64,000 bases of DNA from Pseudaminobacter soli (ex Li et al. 2025) (GCF_003012705.1 NZ_PXYL01000006.1:248001-312000); one strand, 5' to 3'; shown: positions 54,349 through 63,231, counted from the first letter of the stretch. Numbers and translations are program-made. Notes: generated from the sequence alone by a model not told the origin.

Positions 54349-56901
54349 TCAGAAAGTGACCTTCAACCCCGCATAGATGGAAAATGGCTTGCCCGGCGTC
54401 ACCGTGTCGGTGTTGGTGCCGCCGATCAGACTCCCCACTGAGCTCGTATTGTCGAAATAGGTGCCGTTCAAATAGTACTTGTTGTTGAACAGGTTTTCGA
54501 TCTCCGCATGGAACTGCATGTTCTTGCTGATCTGGTATGTCGTGTGCAGGTTGACCGTCGCATAGCCGGGCAGCTTCGGGTTCTCGTTTGACTCGTCGCC
54601 GCCGAAATACTGGTCGCCGACGGCAAGCACATTGCCGCCGACCGACCACTTGTCGTTGACCTGGTAGTCGACGCCAAACTTGAAGTGATGTGCCGGTATG
54701 CGGGAGATGTGATCGCCCGGTACCACATGGATGGGCTCGTCGCCGGCTGGATCGCCGGAAGGCGGGTTGAGCGTGACGTAGGACTGATAGGTCGCGTCCA
54801 CATAGGCGTAGCTGGCAAAGAGTGACCAGTCGCCCTTGTTGTAGTTGACGGCAGCCTCAATGCCCTCGCGGCGCGTTTTGCCGACATTGGCGAAATAGCC
54901 GAAGGTCATGCCGATGGGTGCCACCACGTTGAGGATGTCGTCCGAATTCTCCGTCCGGTAGAGCCCGAGTTTCCAGCCGAGCGTCTGGTCGCCGGAGAGG
55001 TTGGTCTTGCCGCGCAGTCCCAACTCGACCGTGCGGGAAACGACCTGGTCAAGGTTAGGGTCCGATACGAGGAATGTATCGATCACGCATGGGAGGTTCG
55101 GATCCGAGCAGCCCAATTCGAGCGGCGTCGGAGCGCGGTTCGATTCCGAATAGCTGGCATAGCCGAGAATGTCGGGCGTGATCTTGTAGGTCCCGCCGAT
55201 GACTGGGTTGAAGCGCGCATATTGGTGATTGCCGGTGAGCGAACCGGAACCGGATTGCAGCAGGTCCGTGAGATCGATGTTGGCGAAATTGAACCGGCCG
55301 CCGAGGGTCAGTGTGAATCTCTTCGTGACATCCAGTGTGTCGAGCGCGTAGACGCCGACATAGGTATTGGTGGTGTGCAGCTTGACTGGGCCGATCGATC
55401 CTTCGTCGCTGGTCGTATAGCCGAGATACTGGCCATTGCCCGTGACCACGAAGGTGTTGGGATCGACGGTGCCCAGTTCGGTGTTGGCATTGAAATTCGA
55501 GGCGGCCATGTCGAGCGACGCGCCGAGCACGAAGGTGTTGTCCATACCGTTCAGCTTGGCGGTATCTGCTATCTGAAGGCTGCCGCCCCAGCCATTGGTT
55601 TGCGTGTTGTTGCGGTCGATCTCGCCGATCACGGCACCTGCGGGAAAGAGGTTCGGCAGTTGCTGGCCGTTGCTGCCAATCGCGGGCGTGGTGCCGTCGG
55701 TGAAGCAAAGCAGAGTTGGATCGTCGCAGACCTGCACGTCCGTATCGTTGCCGTCCACGTGGTGGTCGGAAAGGTAACGATAGTAGAGCGTACCTGCGAG
55801 GGTCAGCGTGTCCGTGAGCTTGGTGTTTCCCTGCAGGCTGATCATCCCCATCTTGAGGGCGTCGCTCTGCGGAGTGGTGTAGACGGCGCTGTAGTTCTCG
55901 TTGAGCAGTTCGACGGGCGTCGTGGCCGGAGCATTGAAGAAGTTGTCCGCCGCCGTGACGTTCAGGTGGATTTCGCTCTGCTCGTCCTTGTAGCCGACAT
56001 CGCCGTAGAGGCGGCGGATCGTCGAGGATGAACGCTCGCGGAAGCCGTCCTCATGGGCGCCGTCGATGGCGAAATAGGCGGCATAGTTGCCGTCCTGCTT
56101 GCCCCATTGGAAGGAATCCTGAACCCGCCCGTACGACCCGGCGACAAAATCGTTTTCGGCACCCTGATAGTTGAATCCGTTCTTCATCTGCACGACCACC
56201 GCGCCGCCGAGCGCGTTAAGGCCGAAGATCGGGTTGGCGGTGACGATGTCCATCGTATGGATGGCGTCGGGCGGAATGAAGTCCCAGTGGACGTTGTCGC
56301 CAAATGCCTCGTTGATGCGCACGCCGTTCTGATAGACGGCAAGACCTATCGGCGTGCCGGTGATCGGTGTGGCGATAAAGCCGCGAAACTGGAGATCCGG
56401 CTCGAAGGAATTACCGCTTTCGTTGGTGGTCGAAACGCTGGGCACATTGACCAGCATGGTGCTGACCACGCTGGGCGAGCTTTGCTTCTCAAACTTTTGG
56501 GCGTCGATCTTGTTGATCGCTGCCGGAACGTCGGCGGACCGAACCTCGGTACCCGTCACCGGTGTCGTCGGAACGGTTTCGTCCGGTTGTGCCGGTTGTG
56601 CCGGCTGTTCTGGTTGTGTTGGCGGCGCAAACTGTGCTGGCTGTAGTGGCTGAGATGCTGGTGCTGGCTGTGCTGGCGCTGGTGGCCGTGCAGGTTGTTC
56701 TGGGAGGGCAGGCTGTGGATGTGCTGGCGGACGTCTCTGGGCGGCCGGCTTGTGGGCCGCGGCCTTGACCGGCTTTTTGGGGCTGATCTTGATCGTCGGC
56801 AGTGTCAGCGTCTGGTCGGCTTGTTGGGCAAAGGCGGGCTGGCAGGCAGCGAGTATCACACCCACCGCAAGGAGAGACAGTTGCCGCGGTGGAATTCCCA
56901 T
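54349..56901 (-). CDS. TonB-dependent outer-membrane receptor with proline-rich linker
   Basis: Outer-membrane active importer of 850 residues. Signal peptide about 1-25, followed by a TonB-box-like TLTLPTIKI (31-39). Residues about 41-113 are a Pro/Ala/Gln-rich linker (QPAQPAQPE type repeats). Plug domain about 115-240 (DLQFRGFIATPITGTPIG, GVRINEAFGDNVHWDFIP, IFGLNALGGAVVVQMKNGF). A 22-strand barrel follows, ending in NLFNNKYYLNGTYFD and the C-terminal PFSIYAGLKVTF with final aromatic F. Operon partners (accessory protein, exbB, exbD, tonB) follow on the same strand. Ligand unknown; no siderophore or haem gene is adjacent. C20 in ILAAC could mimic a lipobox. Confidence 0.9.
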   Translation of the reverse strand: MGIPPRQLSLLAVGVILAACQPAFAQQADQTLTLPTIKISPKKPVKAAAHKPAAQRRPPAHPQPALPEQPARPPAPAQPAPASQPLQPAQFAPPTQPEQPAQPAQPDETVPTTPVTGTEVRSADVPAAINKIDAQKFEKQSSPSVVSTMLVNVPSVSTTNESGNSFEPDLQFRGFIATPITGTPIGLAVYQNGVRINEAFGDNVHWDFIPPDAIHTMDIVTANPIFGLNALGGAVVVQMKNGFNYQGAENDFVAGSYGRVQDSFQWGKQDGNYAAYFAIDGAHEDGFRERSSSTIRRLYGDVGYKDEQSEIHLNVTAADNFFNAPATTPVELLNENYSAVYTTPQSDALKMGMISLQGNTKLTDTLTLAGTLYYRYLSDHHVDGNDTDVQVCDDPTLLCFTDGTTPAIGSNGQQLPNLFPAGAVIGEIDRNNTQTNGWGGSLQIADTAKLNGMDNTFVLGASLDMAASNFNANTELGTVDPNTFVVTGNGQYLGYTTSDEGSIGPVKLHTTNTYVGVYALDTLDVTKRFTLTLGGRFNFANIDLTDLLQSGSGSLTGNHQYARFNPVIGGTYKITPDILGYASYSESNRAPTPLELGCSDPNLPCVIDTFLVSDPNLDQVVSRTVELGLRGKTNLSGDQTLGWKLGLYRTENSDDILNVVAPIGMTFGYFANVGKTRREGIEAAVNYNKGDWSLFASYAYVDATYQSYVTLNPPSGDPAGDEPIHVVPGDHISRIPAHHFKFGVDYQVNDKWSVGGNVLAVGDQYFGGDESNENPKLPGYATVNLHTTYQISKNMQFHAEIENLFNNKYYLNGTYFDNTSSVGSLIGGTNTDTVTPGKPFSIYAGLKVTF

Positions 56902-57171
56902 ACTCCGGCCCCCGAAATACTGACCGGCCGACTCTACTTAGCCGATGGTCGACGAATTTCTATTACGTCGCAAAGAAGCTAGCTAGATGCAATTTGATGG
57001 ATGCTTCGAGCGGACAACAACACCTGTCGGTGGAGTTGCACGACTGCCACTCCAGATCCCTGGAGCCTGGGATGGGATCCGAAAGGGAATGCCCCGCCCT
57101 TTTCCGGCCCACTTTGTTCATGTATCAGCCGATTTGGGGGCTGAAACGCGAACGGAGAGGGAATCTACCCA

Positions 57172-57417
57172 ATGCGTAAGATGATTATCGCGGTGGCTGC
57201 CGTCGTTGCCTTGACAGGCTGCACCACCACGGAGAGGGACGTTAGCGTCGGCACGGCGGCCGGTGCCATCATCGGCGGCATCGCCGGCGGTGGAAAGGGT
57301 GCGCTGATCGGTGCGGGCGCAGGCGCGCTTGGCGGCCTTCTGGTTCGCAATCTGCGCAACGGCTATTGCCAGTATCGCGACCGTCACGGGCGCCTCTACA
57401 CCGCTCGTTGCAGATAA
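57172..57417 (+). CDS. Glycine-zipper lipoprotein (paralogue of 22034-22345)
   Basis: An 81-residue predicted lipoprotein: MRKMIIAVAAVVALTGC with lipobox LTGC (Cys17). Then a glycine-zipper of GxxxG repeats (about 27-58) and a C-terminal C-x-Y-R-D-x-x-GR-x-Y-x-A-x-C segment. That last pattern (NGYCQYRDRHGRLYTARC) resembles CVYQQFDKRGRPLYDRYGN in the other paralogue. Divergent from the receptor gene across a 270-base gap with no other gene. Function unknown; probably outer-membrane. Confidence 0.85.
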   Translation: MRKMIIAVAAVVALTGCTTTERDVSVGTAAGAIIGGIAGGGKGALIGAGAGALGGLLVRNLRNGYCQYRDRHGRLYTARCR

Positions 57418-57436
57418 TGGCGCAAGCCTGAGCCGG

Positions 57437-57462
57437 CCGGAAACCGGGTTGCCGGTTTCCGG
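57437..57462 (+). terminator. Hairpin after the glycine-zipper lipoprotein
   Basis: Perfect 11-bp stem CCGGAAACCGG 57437-57447 with CCGGTTTCCGG 57452-57462, loop GTTG. No T run follows. The rest of the gap to 57672 shows nothing I can support. Confidence 0.5.
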
Positions 57463-57671
57463 TCCATCGTAGGGGAATAGGCCGTTCAGGCCTTGCTGAG
57501 CCCGCCAAGTTCCGAAAATTCCTCAGAACCAAAGCATCTGCCAAACGAACGGCGCCGATTTGTCCGCGCTGTCGAATGACCACTGGTTCGCTGCAGCCGT
57601 AGCTCTATTTGCACGCCCATATTTGTCCCGCGGCGTCGGACTTTGCGGGCTTTGTGCGGGAGGTGGCTGGG

Positions 57672-59087
57672 ATGCTTGTTCTTCGACAGATGGTCCTGGG
57701 ATTGTTGGCTCTCGGCGTTGCCGGCACAGCGGTCGCCGCACAGGACTTTTCAGCCGACGAACTGAACAGGCGGGCCATCGAACGGCGCGCGGTCGAAGCC
57801 GTCATCTGGGGCATGCCGGCCGTCAATTACGACCTGATGCTCGAGGCGATGATCCACGAAGCCAAAGGCGCTCCCAATCAGATCCTCTACTGGTCACGCT
57901 TGCCAGACTGGAAGAACCAGACGCTTACCCCAAACCCGGATACGATCTATTTCATGCCGTTCATCGACACGAGGGATGCCGGTCCCATAGTGATCGAAAT
58001 ACCCCCCGCAGATGGCGGCTCGATCACCGGGTCAATCATGGATGGATGGCAAACGGCCCTTGAAGATGTCGGTCCGGCAGGCGTGGACAAGGGCAAGGGC
58101 GACAAATATCTCGTTCTCCCGCCCGCCTATGGGGGCGATGTTCCGGCCGGTTACATATTGCTACCGTCGAGCACTTATCAGAGCTATGCCTTGCTGCGGT
58201 CGATCCTGCCGGGCGGAAGCGAAGCCGATGTCGCCAAGGCAGTCGACTATGGCAAACGCATCAAGGTGTACCCGCTGTCGAAGGCGGACAACCCGCCGGA
58301 AACGAAGTTCGTCGATGCCGCCGACATCGTGTTCGACTCCACGATCCCCTACGACATCCGCTTCTACCAGGCGCTGGGTCGCTTCGTGGAGGCCAATCCC
58401 TGGCTGCCGCGCGACAAGGCGATGATCGACCAGCTCAAGACCATCGGCATCGAGAAGGGTAAGCCCTTCAACCCGGACGGCTCGACGCAAGACATACTGA
58501 ACAAGGCAGCCGGAGAGGCTCACGCCTGGCTCGACGAGAAATATGAAGATCTCTTCCAGCCGTTCTTCAAAGGCAGCCGCTGGGCCCTCCCGGCTTCTCC
58601 CGAGGTTGTCGAAGGGATGCAGACCAATTTCTCCAAGGAAGACAGCTATCCCGTCGATGGTCGCGGCGCTACCTATTCGATGGCCTTCTTCAGCGCCAAG
58701 CATCTTGGCGCCGGCCAGTACTACCTGATGACGATCAAGGACAAGGATGGCAACGCGTTCGATGGAGACGCCACATACCGGCTGACGGTGCCGCCGAAGG
58801 CACCCGTAAAGCAATACTGGTCGGTGACCGTGTACGATCGGGCAAACCACGCCCTTATCCGCGACATGCCGCGTCCCAGCCGCTCGTCACAGAGCACGGA
58901 CCTAGTCAAGAATGCCGACGGATCGGTGGATATCTGGTTCGGTCCGAAGGCTCCGGAGGGCAAGGAGAACAATTGGATTCCGACCAAGCCGGGCGGCAAG
59001 TTCGAGGTGCTGTTCCGTCTCTATGGTCCGGAAAAATCCTTCTTCGACAAGAAATGGGTGCTTCCGGACATCGAGAAAGTCGGCTGA
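57672..59087 (+). CDS. DUF1254/DUF1214 exported protein
   Basis: A 471-residue exported protein with DUF1254 (N-terminal) and DUF1214 (C-terminal) domains; the family function is unknown. ATG 57672 has GGGAGG at 57659-57664. Signal peptide about 1-22 (LGLLALGVAGTAVAAQ). Markers: AVEAVIWGMPAVNYDLMLEA, LTPNPDTIYFMPFIDTRDAG, DGWQTALEDVGPAGVDKGKG, YWSVTVYDRANHALIRDMPR and GKFEVLFRLYGPEKSFFDKK. Monocistronic; a small secreted protein follows after about 130 bases. Confidence 0.92.
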   Translation: MLVLRQMVLGLLALGVAGTAVAAQDFSADELNRRAIERRAVEAVIWGMPAVNYDLMLEAMIHEAKGAPNQILYWSRLPDWKNQTLTPNPDTIYFMPFIDTRDAGPIVIEIPPADGGSITGSIMDGWQTALEDVGPAGVDKGKGDKYLVLPPAYGGDVPAGYILLPSSTYQSYALLRSILPGGSEADVAKAVDYGKRIKVYPLSKADNPPETKFVDAADIVFDSTIPYDIRFYQALGRFVEANPWLPRDKAMIDQLKTIGIEKGKPFNPDGSTQDILNKAAGEAHAWLDEKYEDLFQPFFKGSRWALPASPEVVEGMQTNFSKEDSYPVDGRGATYSMAFFSAKHLGAGQYYLMTIKDKDGNAFDGDATYRLTVPPKAPVKQYWSVTVYDRANHALIRDMPRPSRSSQSTDLVKNADGSVDIWFGPKAPEGKENNWIPTKPGGKFEVLFRLYGPEKSFFDKKWVLPDIEKVG

Positions 59088-59215
59088 GCCGAACGCAATT
59101 ATACGGCGACATCACGAAATTTCGCGATCATCGCACGTCATATTTACTGTAAAGTAGCCGTTGTCGGGCAGACTTTGCTCTCTAGCTTTCATGCTGAATG
59201 AAGAAGGGGTGTGCA

Positions 59216-59629
59216 ATGGCCGGCCGGAAGACTGTCGTGATCTTGGCGATTGGTACGACGCTCGCCGTATCGACCCAGGCTTTTGCCGTCACCATGAAGG
59301 AACTTCAGGGCGCGTGGGCGATCGAAGGATCGGATTGCGCCAACACTTTCAAGAAGTCGGGGGGGAAGGTCACCTTCAAGAACCCAGGCTCCGAGGTCAC
59401 AAGCGGGGTGATCGTGACCGGCAACAAGATCGTTTCGCCGGATCTGAGCTGCACCGCCGTAAGCATCAAGCCGGAGAAGGACCGCCTGTCCGCAAAGCTT
59501 TCTTGCGCCGATACAATTCTGATCCAGAGCATGTCGATGTCGTTCAAGATAACTGGCAACGACACCTTCGAGAGATTTGATCCCAGCTATCCGACAATGG
59601 CGTTCTCATATCGACGCTGCAAGATGTGA
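59216..59629 (+). CDS. Small secreted protein of unknown function
   Basis: A 137-residue exported protein, no family recognised. ATG 59216 is preferred because AAGGGG lies six bases upstream; ATG 59198 would add six residues. Signal peptide about 1-23 (VVILAIGTTLAVSTQAFA). The mature protein opens MKELQGAWAIEGSDCANTF, a lipocalin/avidin-like start seen in small periplasmic proteins that measure a 'WxxxGxDC' motif, and has four cysteines. It may be a small beta-barrel; that is inference. It converges on the metallophosphoesterase gene. Confidence 0.75.
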   Translation: MAGRKTVVILAIGTTLAVSTQAFAVTMKELQGAWAIEGSDCANTFKKSGGKVTFKNPGSEVTSGVIVTGNKIVSPDLSCTAVSIKPEKDRLSAKLSCADTILIQSMSMSFKITGNDTFERFDPSYPTMAFSYRRCKM

Positions 59630-59651
59630 GCCTTCTTCGAAAAGGGCATTC

Positions 59652-61430
59652 TCATTTGTGGGGCTCTCCAGGCAGCTCGATGTGCTCCGGGGATAGCAGC
59701 TTCAGTTCGCCGCCGTTGGTGACCGCGACGGTGTGGATGTAGAAGCCGGTCGTCATATCGTCGGTCGCTTCCATCACCGGCGATGGCGCCGAGACGATAA
59801 GCAGCCCGCCGCATTGCCCGATCCAGTCGACATGCCGATGCCCGTGCATGAGCACCGCACGCCCGGCGAACGGTTTTAGGCGGCGCAGGAACCAGTTGCC
59901 ATTGATGAGCGCCGTTCCGATCCGCACCGACAGCTTTTTCACCGCACGCGGATATTCGATGGCATGGTGATGCAAAAGCACCAGCCAGCCGGCACGTGGG
60001 TGCTCTTTTGCGACCTGCTCGAAGGCCTGCACCTGCTCGGCCGAGACAAGACCAAGCGCGTTTGTGAAGGAAAAGTGTGTGGCGGCGTTCGAGTTGAAGA
60101 GAACGATGCCGAGTCCGTTTTCGCCTTCTGGCGGTACGATCATGGGAAAGGCGCCGTTCCACGCTTCGGTCAGCCTACGCGACAGCAACGGGCGGGCCGC
60201 GTCGGCAAAGCGCTCGATGTCGGGGCGGTATGGCTCGGTCGCAGCGGCGAGGGTGGTCGCGATTGCGCCGCTGTCGCGCTCCACGACGCTCACCCTGTCG
60301 CCCTGGACGAATTCCATGCCCGAAAGCATGCGCAGTTGGCGCAGCCGCGGATTGGGGCTGGTCGGCAAATCCATGCGGGCAGGGTTGGCGCGATCGACGA
60401 TGTTGAGGTCGTGGTTGCCGGGAATGATCAGAACCCTGTTCGCGAGGTTGGGATGAGCCTCGATTACGGAGAAGAAAACCGCCCATTCCGACAATCTTCC
60501 GGCATCGGTAATGTCGCCGGTGATCAGTATGTGGTCGAGCGGATTGGCCTGATCGATTTCTTCCAGCCGCTTGAAGAGGCGGCGTAGCCGTTCGTTGCCG
60601 CGCGCGCCGGCCCGCCCGCTCTCGACGCGGAAACCATAGTGTTCGCCGACGATGTGGATGTCCGAGAGGTGGACGACGCGCCAGCGGCGTGCGTCTTCCG
60701 GCGCGGTGTCGAAATGCTCGAGGTCGCGCGGCTGCGGCATCGTACTGTCGGCAAGCCCCCAGATGAGCGAGCCGGCCGCAAGATAAGCGCTGACGACGGC
60801 CAGGCTGTTTGCCAGCGCGACGCTCACCAACCGGCTGGCGGAACTGATCTCGTTGAGCCCGCCGAAGATGTGGGTGGCCGGCCAGACGAGGAAGAAGATG
60901 ATGAGCGCGAAGGCCGAGACGAGTACGCCGGCGACGGCGGCCGCGCCGGCGCGCAATGCTGCACGGGTTGTCTGGCTGGCATTGGCGGGAAGTAACCGCT
61001 CCGCAAGCTGCCGCAGCGCCTCCCTGCTGGCGCCGTAGCCCGGCTGGACAACAAGCGAGGTGAGCGACCAGAAGCTGTATTCGGCAAGCCTCAGGAAGGC
61101 CCGGCCGCCATACCAGCCGACGGCCAGCACCAGCAGAAGGATCGTGAGCGGTACAACGCCGTCGAGGGGCGAGAGAACGCGATCAGTCAGCGTCTGCAAC
61201 CACATACCTGCCGCGATCGGCAGAAGGCCGAGCACAAGGCCCGGAACGAGGAGCAGCAGTATCCACGCGAATGCCAGCTTGAACAGGCTGATTTCAATCA
61301 GCATGCTGCCGGCGATCGCAACGAGCGAACGCTTCTTGGTGCTCGAAGCGTCGTCTTCGATGTCGCCAAGGCGCGGATCAATTATGGGCTTCATCCGCTC
61401 GCCCGATCTATGCGCCGGCCCGCGCAGCAT
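59652..61430 (-). CDS. Membrane-anchored calcineurin-like metallophosphoesterase
   Basis: A 592-residue protein: N-terminal part with several membrane helices (about 48-230: FAWILLLLVPGLVLGLLPI, VVPLTILLLVLAVGWYGG, GVLVSAFALIIFFLVWPA) and a C-terminal metallophosphoesterase domain (about 250-590). Metal-binding motifs are LSDIHIVGEHYG, ITGDITDAGRL, IPGNHDLN, LHHHAIEY and HGHRHVDW. The catalytic domain would face the cytoplasm or periplasm depending on helix number. Start ATG 61430 has GGGAG about ten bases upstream; an internal ATG 61394 (MKPIIDPRLG) is possible. It follows the HdeD-like gene by 18 bases, so they are probably co-transcribed. Substrate unknown. Confidence 0.85.
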   Translation of the reverse strand: MLRGPAHRSGERMKPIIDPRLGDIEDDASSTKKRSLVAIAGSMLIEISLFKLAFAWILLLLVPGLVLGLLPIAAGMWLQTLTDRVLSPLDGVVPLTILLLVLAVGWYGGRAFLRLAEYSFWSLTSLVVQPGYGASREALRQLAERLLPANASQTTRAALRAGAAAVAGVLVSAFALIIFFLVWPATHIFGGLNEISSASRLVSVALANSLAVVSAYLAAGSLIWGLADSTMPQPRDLEHFDTAPEDARRWRVVHLSDIHIVGEHYGFRVESGRAGARGNERLRRLFKRLEEIDQANPLDHILITGDITDAGRLSEWAVFFSVIEAHPNLANRVLIIPGNHDLNIVDRANPARMDLPTSPNPRLRQLRMLSGMEFVQGDRVSVVERDSGAIATTLAAATEPYRPDIERFADAARPLLSRRLTEAWNGAFPMIVPPEGENGLGIVLFNSNAATHFSFTNALGLVSAEQVQAFEQVAKEHPRAGWLVLLHHHAIEYPRAVKKLSVRIGTALINGNWFLRRLKPFAGRAVLMHGHRHVDWIGQCGGLLIVSAPSPVMEATDDMTTGFYIHTVAVTNGGELKLLSPEHIELPGEPHK

Positions 61431-61448
61431 CTGACGGCCACTCCCGAC

Positions 61449-62000
61449 TTACCCGACAGTCCGGATCCGCCAGGCACGATAGAGCAGGCTGAGCGCGTAG
61501 ACGATGATAAGGATCGTCACGACGCGGATCAATGTGGCCGCGCTCGACAGCGGCATGAACAGAAGCGCAAGACCGAACACCACATAGAGGCCGCCGCTCA
61601 CCATCGCCGGTGTGGCGCTGGAATAGCGCTCGCGATCCATCAGGCCCGACACGATCTCCACAAGTCCTGCGATGATCGCGAGCAGGCCGACGAGGCCGGC
61701 GAGGAAGCCGAGCGTGAAAACATTGGTGAGTATGCCGTTGCCCAGAACGATCAGCCCGGCGACGATGCAGACCACGTTTCGCACCAGCGCCAGCCAGAAC
61801 GTCGCGTCGCGGCGGCTCGAAAAGTCGCTCGAAGCGAGGCCCAGCACCCCGTCCACCAGAAGCAGGACGCCGCCTGCCAGCAGCACGAATTTGACCGCCT
61901 GTTCGGGAAAAAGAAATGCCAGTACGCCTGCCGCAATCATGACAATGCCGCGCAACGCGGTCAGCGTGGCCTCAAAACGTTTTGTTTCATTCGTTGCCAT
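61449..62000 (-). CDS. HdeD-like DUF308 membrane protein
   Basis: A 183-residue inner-membrane protein of the DUF308/HdeD family, whose E. coli member is acid-resistance associated. Six membrane helices in three pairs, with internal repeats: ALRGIVMIAAGVLAFLFPEQ, ALVRNVVCIVAGLIVLGNGI and GGLYVVFGLALLFMPLSSAA. ATG 62000 is the only plausible start. It precedes the metallophosphoesterase gene by 18 bases. The family is often stress-induced, but no promoter element could be identified by eye. Confidence 0.88.
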   Translation of the reverse strand: MATNETKRFEATLTALRGIVMIAAGVLAFLFPEQAVKFVLLAGGVLLLVDGVLGLASSDFSSRRDATFWLALVRNVVCIVAGLIVLGNGILTNVFTLGFLAGLVGLLAIIAGLVEIVSGLMDRERYSSATPAMVSGGLYVVFGLALLFMPLSSAATLIRVVTILIIVYALSLLYRAWRIRTVG

Positions 62001-62117
62001 GTGACGGTGCTCCCTATCTCGCTCGCTATATTAACCCCCGCCAACCGAACGATATACTATGCCGAAATCGTCTCGATTGCTTCGACGTTTCTTGCAGTTG
62101 GCGGCGCAGCCGTCACG

Positions 62118-62321
62118 ATGAACCTGAAAAAGCCGAAGAAGGTCCCTGCCAGCTCCTCGGATGGACGCCGCCAACTCCAATCTACCGATGCGGGAGTGCT
62201 TCGAAGAAATTGGCAGGCGTTAGCTGCCGATCAATATAGCGCCGGGGCTGAAACTCTTATCAAGTTGACGCTGTCTTCCGCCGAAGCAATCGTTCCGCAT
62301 CTTCAGAAAAACGATAGGTGA
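62118..62321 (+). CDS. Candidate small basic protein (uncertain)
   Basis: A 67-residue reading frame (MNLKKPKKVPASSSDGRRQL ... EAIVPHLQKNDR) in a 430-base gap between divergent genes. In favour: its stop is followed by a hairpin (62330-62362) and its composition is not that of an antisense shadow. Against: no clear ribosome site before ATG 62118, and no recognised family. The longer frame extending upstream to 61410 overlaps the HdeD-like gene antisense and is rejected. Treat as possible only. The remaining sequence of the gap (62001-62117 and 62322-62430) shows nothing else. Confidence 0.25.
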   Translation: MNLKKPKKVPASSSDGRRQLQSTDAGVLRRNWQALAADQYSAGAETLIKLTLSSAEAIVPHLQKNDR

Positions 62322-62329
62322 GATGGACA

Positions 62330-62362
62330 AATGCCTCAACCTCTCTGGACGGTTGAAGCATT
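62330..62362. terminator. Hairpin downstream of the anti-sigma gene and the candidate small gene
   Basis: AATGCCTCAACC 62330-62341 pairs with GGTTGAAGCATT 62351-62362 (one mismatch) around a nine-base loop. On the - strand it is followed by TTGTCC, making it a weak terminator candidate for the anti-sigma gene; it could serve both directions. Confidence 0.45.
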
Positions 62363-62430
62363 AGCCAATTGGTCGAAGGTGCTGAAGCAAGTGAACCAGC
62401 CTTGCGACCGGGCACTCGATCTCGCCAGGT

Positions 62431-63231
62431 TCAGGCCGCAGCCGCCGCGGCACGAAACCGAGTCACGAAATCTTGGAGTTCGGACGAACTGATGTCGGAT
62501 ATCGCCCAATAGGAAAAGGCGCCTTCCGTCCAATGGATCAGCGAGAAGCCGCCCATCGAAAGGTCCTTGGCAACCGGGACCGGTTCGCTTCCGGTTTCGC
62601 GCGGCTCCGCGATCAGCGTGATGAGATGCTTGCGAAGCTGATAAACCAGGGCCGGCACTGGTCTGTTCCCAATGACCTCCACCCTGCCGCCGAGGAGGAC
62701 ATATCCGTCCTTCGAAAGGTCCATCGTCGGCGGCGACATGCCGATCCTCGCGTCGAGCCAGGGTTTCACCGTGTGACGGTCGGAGGAAGCAACATCCACC
62801 GGGCTTGCGGCGAGCAGGCTGCGCTGCTGGGCGCTGGCCATTTCGCCAACGAAGCTGTTCTGCGCGCCGCGCGATGTCGCCCAATAGGTCCCTCCGCTGG
62901 CGACGACTGCCGTGACGAGGATCGAGGCTGCCATGGCACGCCAGTCGAAAGAGCCGAACCGTTGCTCCGTAGGCCGCTCCGCTGCCTTCGCGCCATCAGT
63001 TAGCACTGCAATGCGCGCCTTGAATGCATCGCTTACTTCGGGTCGTGGCAAGCTGCTTATCGCCGTTCGCAGTGCGAGGATGCGCGCATATTCGGCGACC
63101 AGCGCCGGATCGCCCTCCATGCGCCGCTCGATCGCCAGGCCGGTCGCGGCGTCGAGTTCGCCGTCTGCGAGCGCATGAAGCAGTAATTGCAAGTCTGTCT
63201 GGCTCGTCGGCAGGCCGTTTTGCTCGCTCAT
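62431..63231 (-). CDS. Anti-sigma factor, membrane-anchored
   Basis: A 266-residue anti-sigma protein that would hold the adjacent ECF sigma factor inactive. The N-terminal ASD-like helical domain (about 10-80: DLQLLLHALADGELDAATGL, ERRMEGDPALVAEYARILAL) is followed by one membrane helix about 97-117 and a periplasmic C-terminal domain. No HxxxCxxC zinc motif is present, so it is not a ZAS protein. Its ATG overlaps the sigma stop by four bases, giving tight coupling. The C-terminal domain reads FSLIHWTEGAFSYWAISDIS, typical of the 'anti-sigma factor' group linked with cupredoxin genes. Confidence 0.9.
   Translation of the reverse strand: MSEQNGLPTSQTDLQLLLHALADGELDAATGLAIERRMEGDPALVAEYARILALRTAISSLPRPEVSDAFKARIAVLTDGAKAAERPTEQRFGSFDWRAMAASILVTAVVASGGTYWATSRGAQNSFVGEMASAQQRSLLAASPVDVASSDRHTVKPWLDARIGMSPPTMDLSKDGYVLLGGRVEVIGNRPVPALVYQLRKHLITLIAEPRETGSEPVPVAKDLSMGGFSLIHWTEGAFSYWAISDISSSELQDFVTRFRAAAAAA

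Noticed and set aside
61410-62321. Open + strand frame of about 303 codons over the HdeD-like gene
   Set aside because: Most of it is antisense to a well-supported membrane protein; only the last 67 codons remain as a weak candidate.
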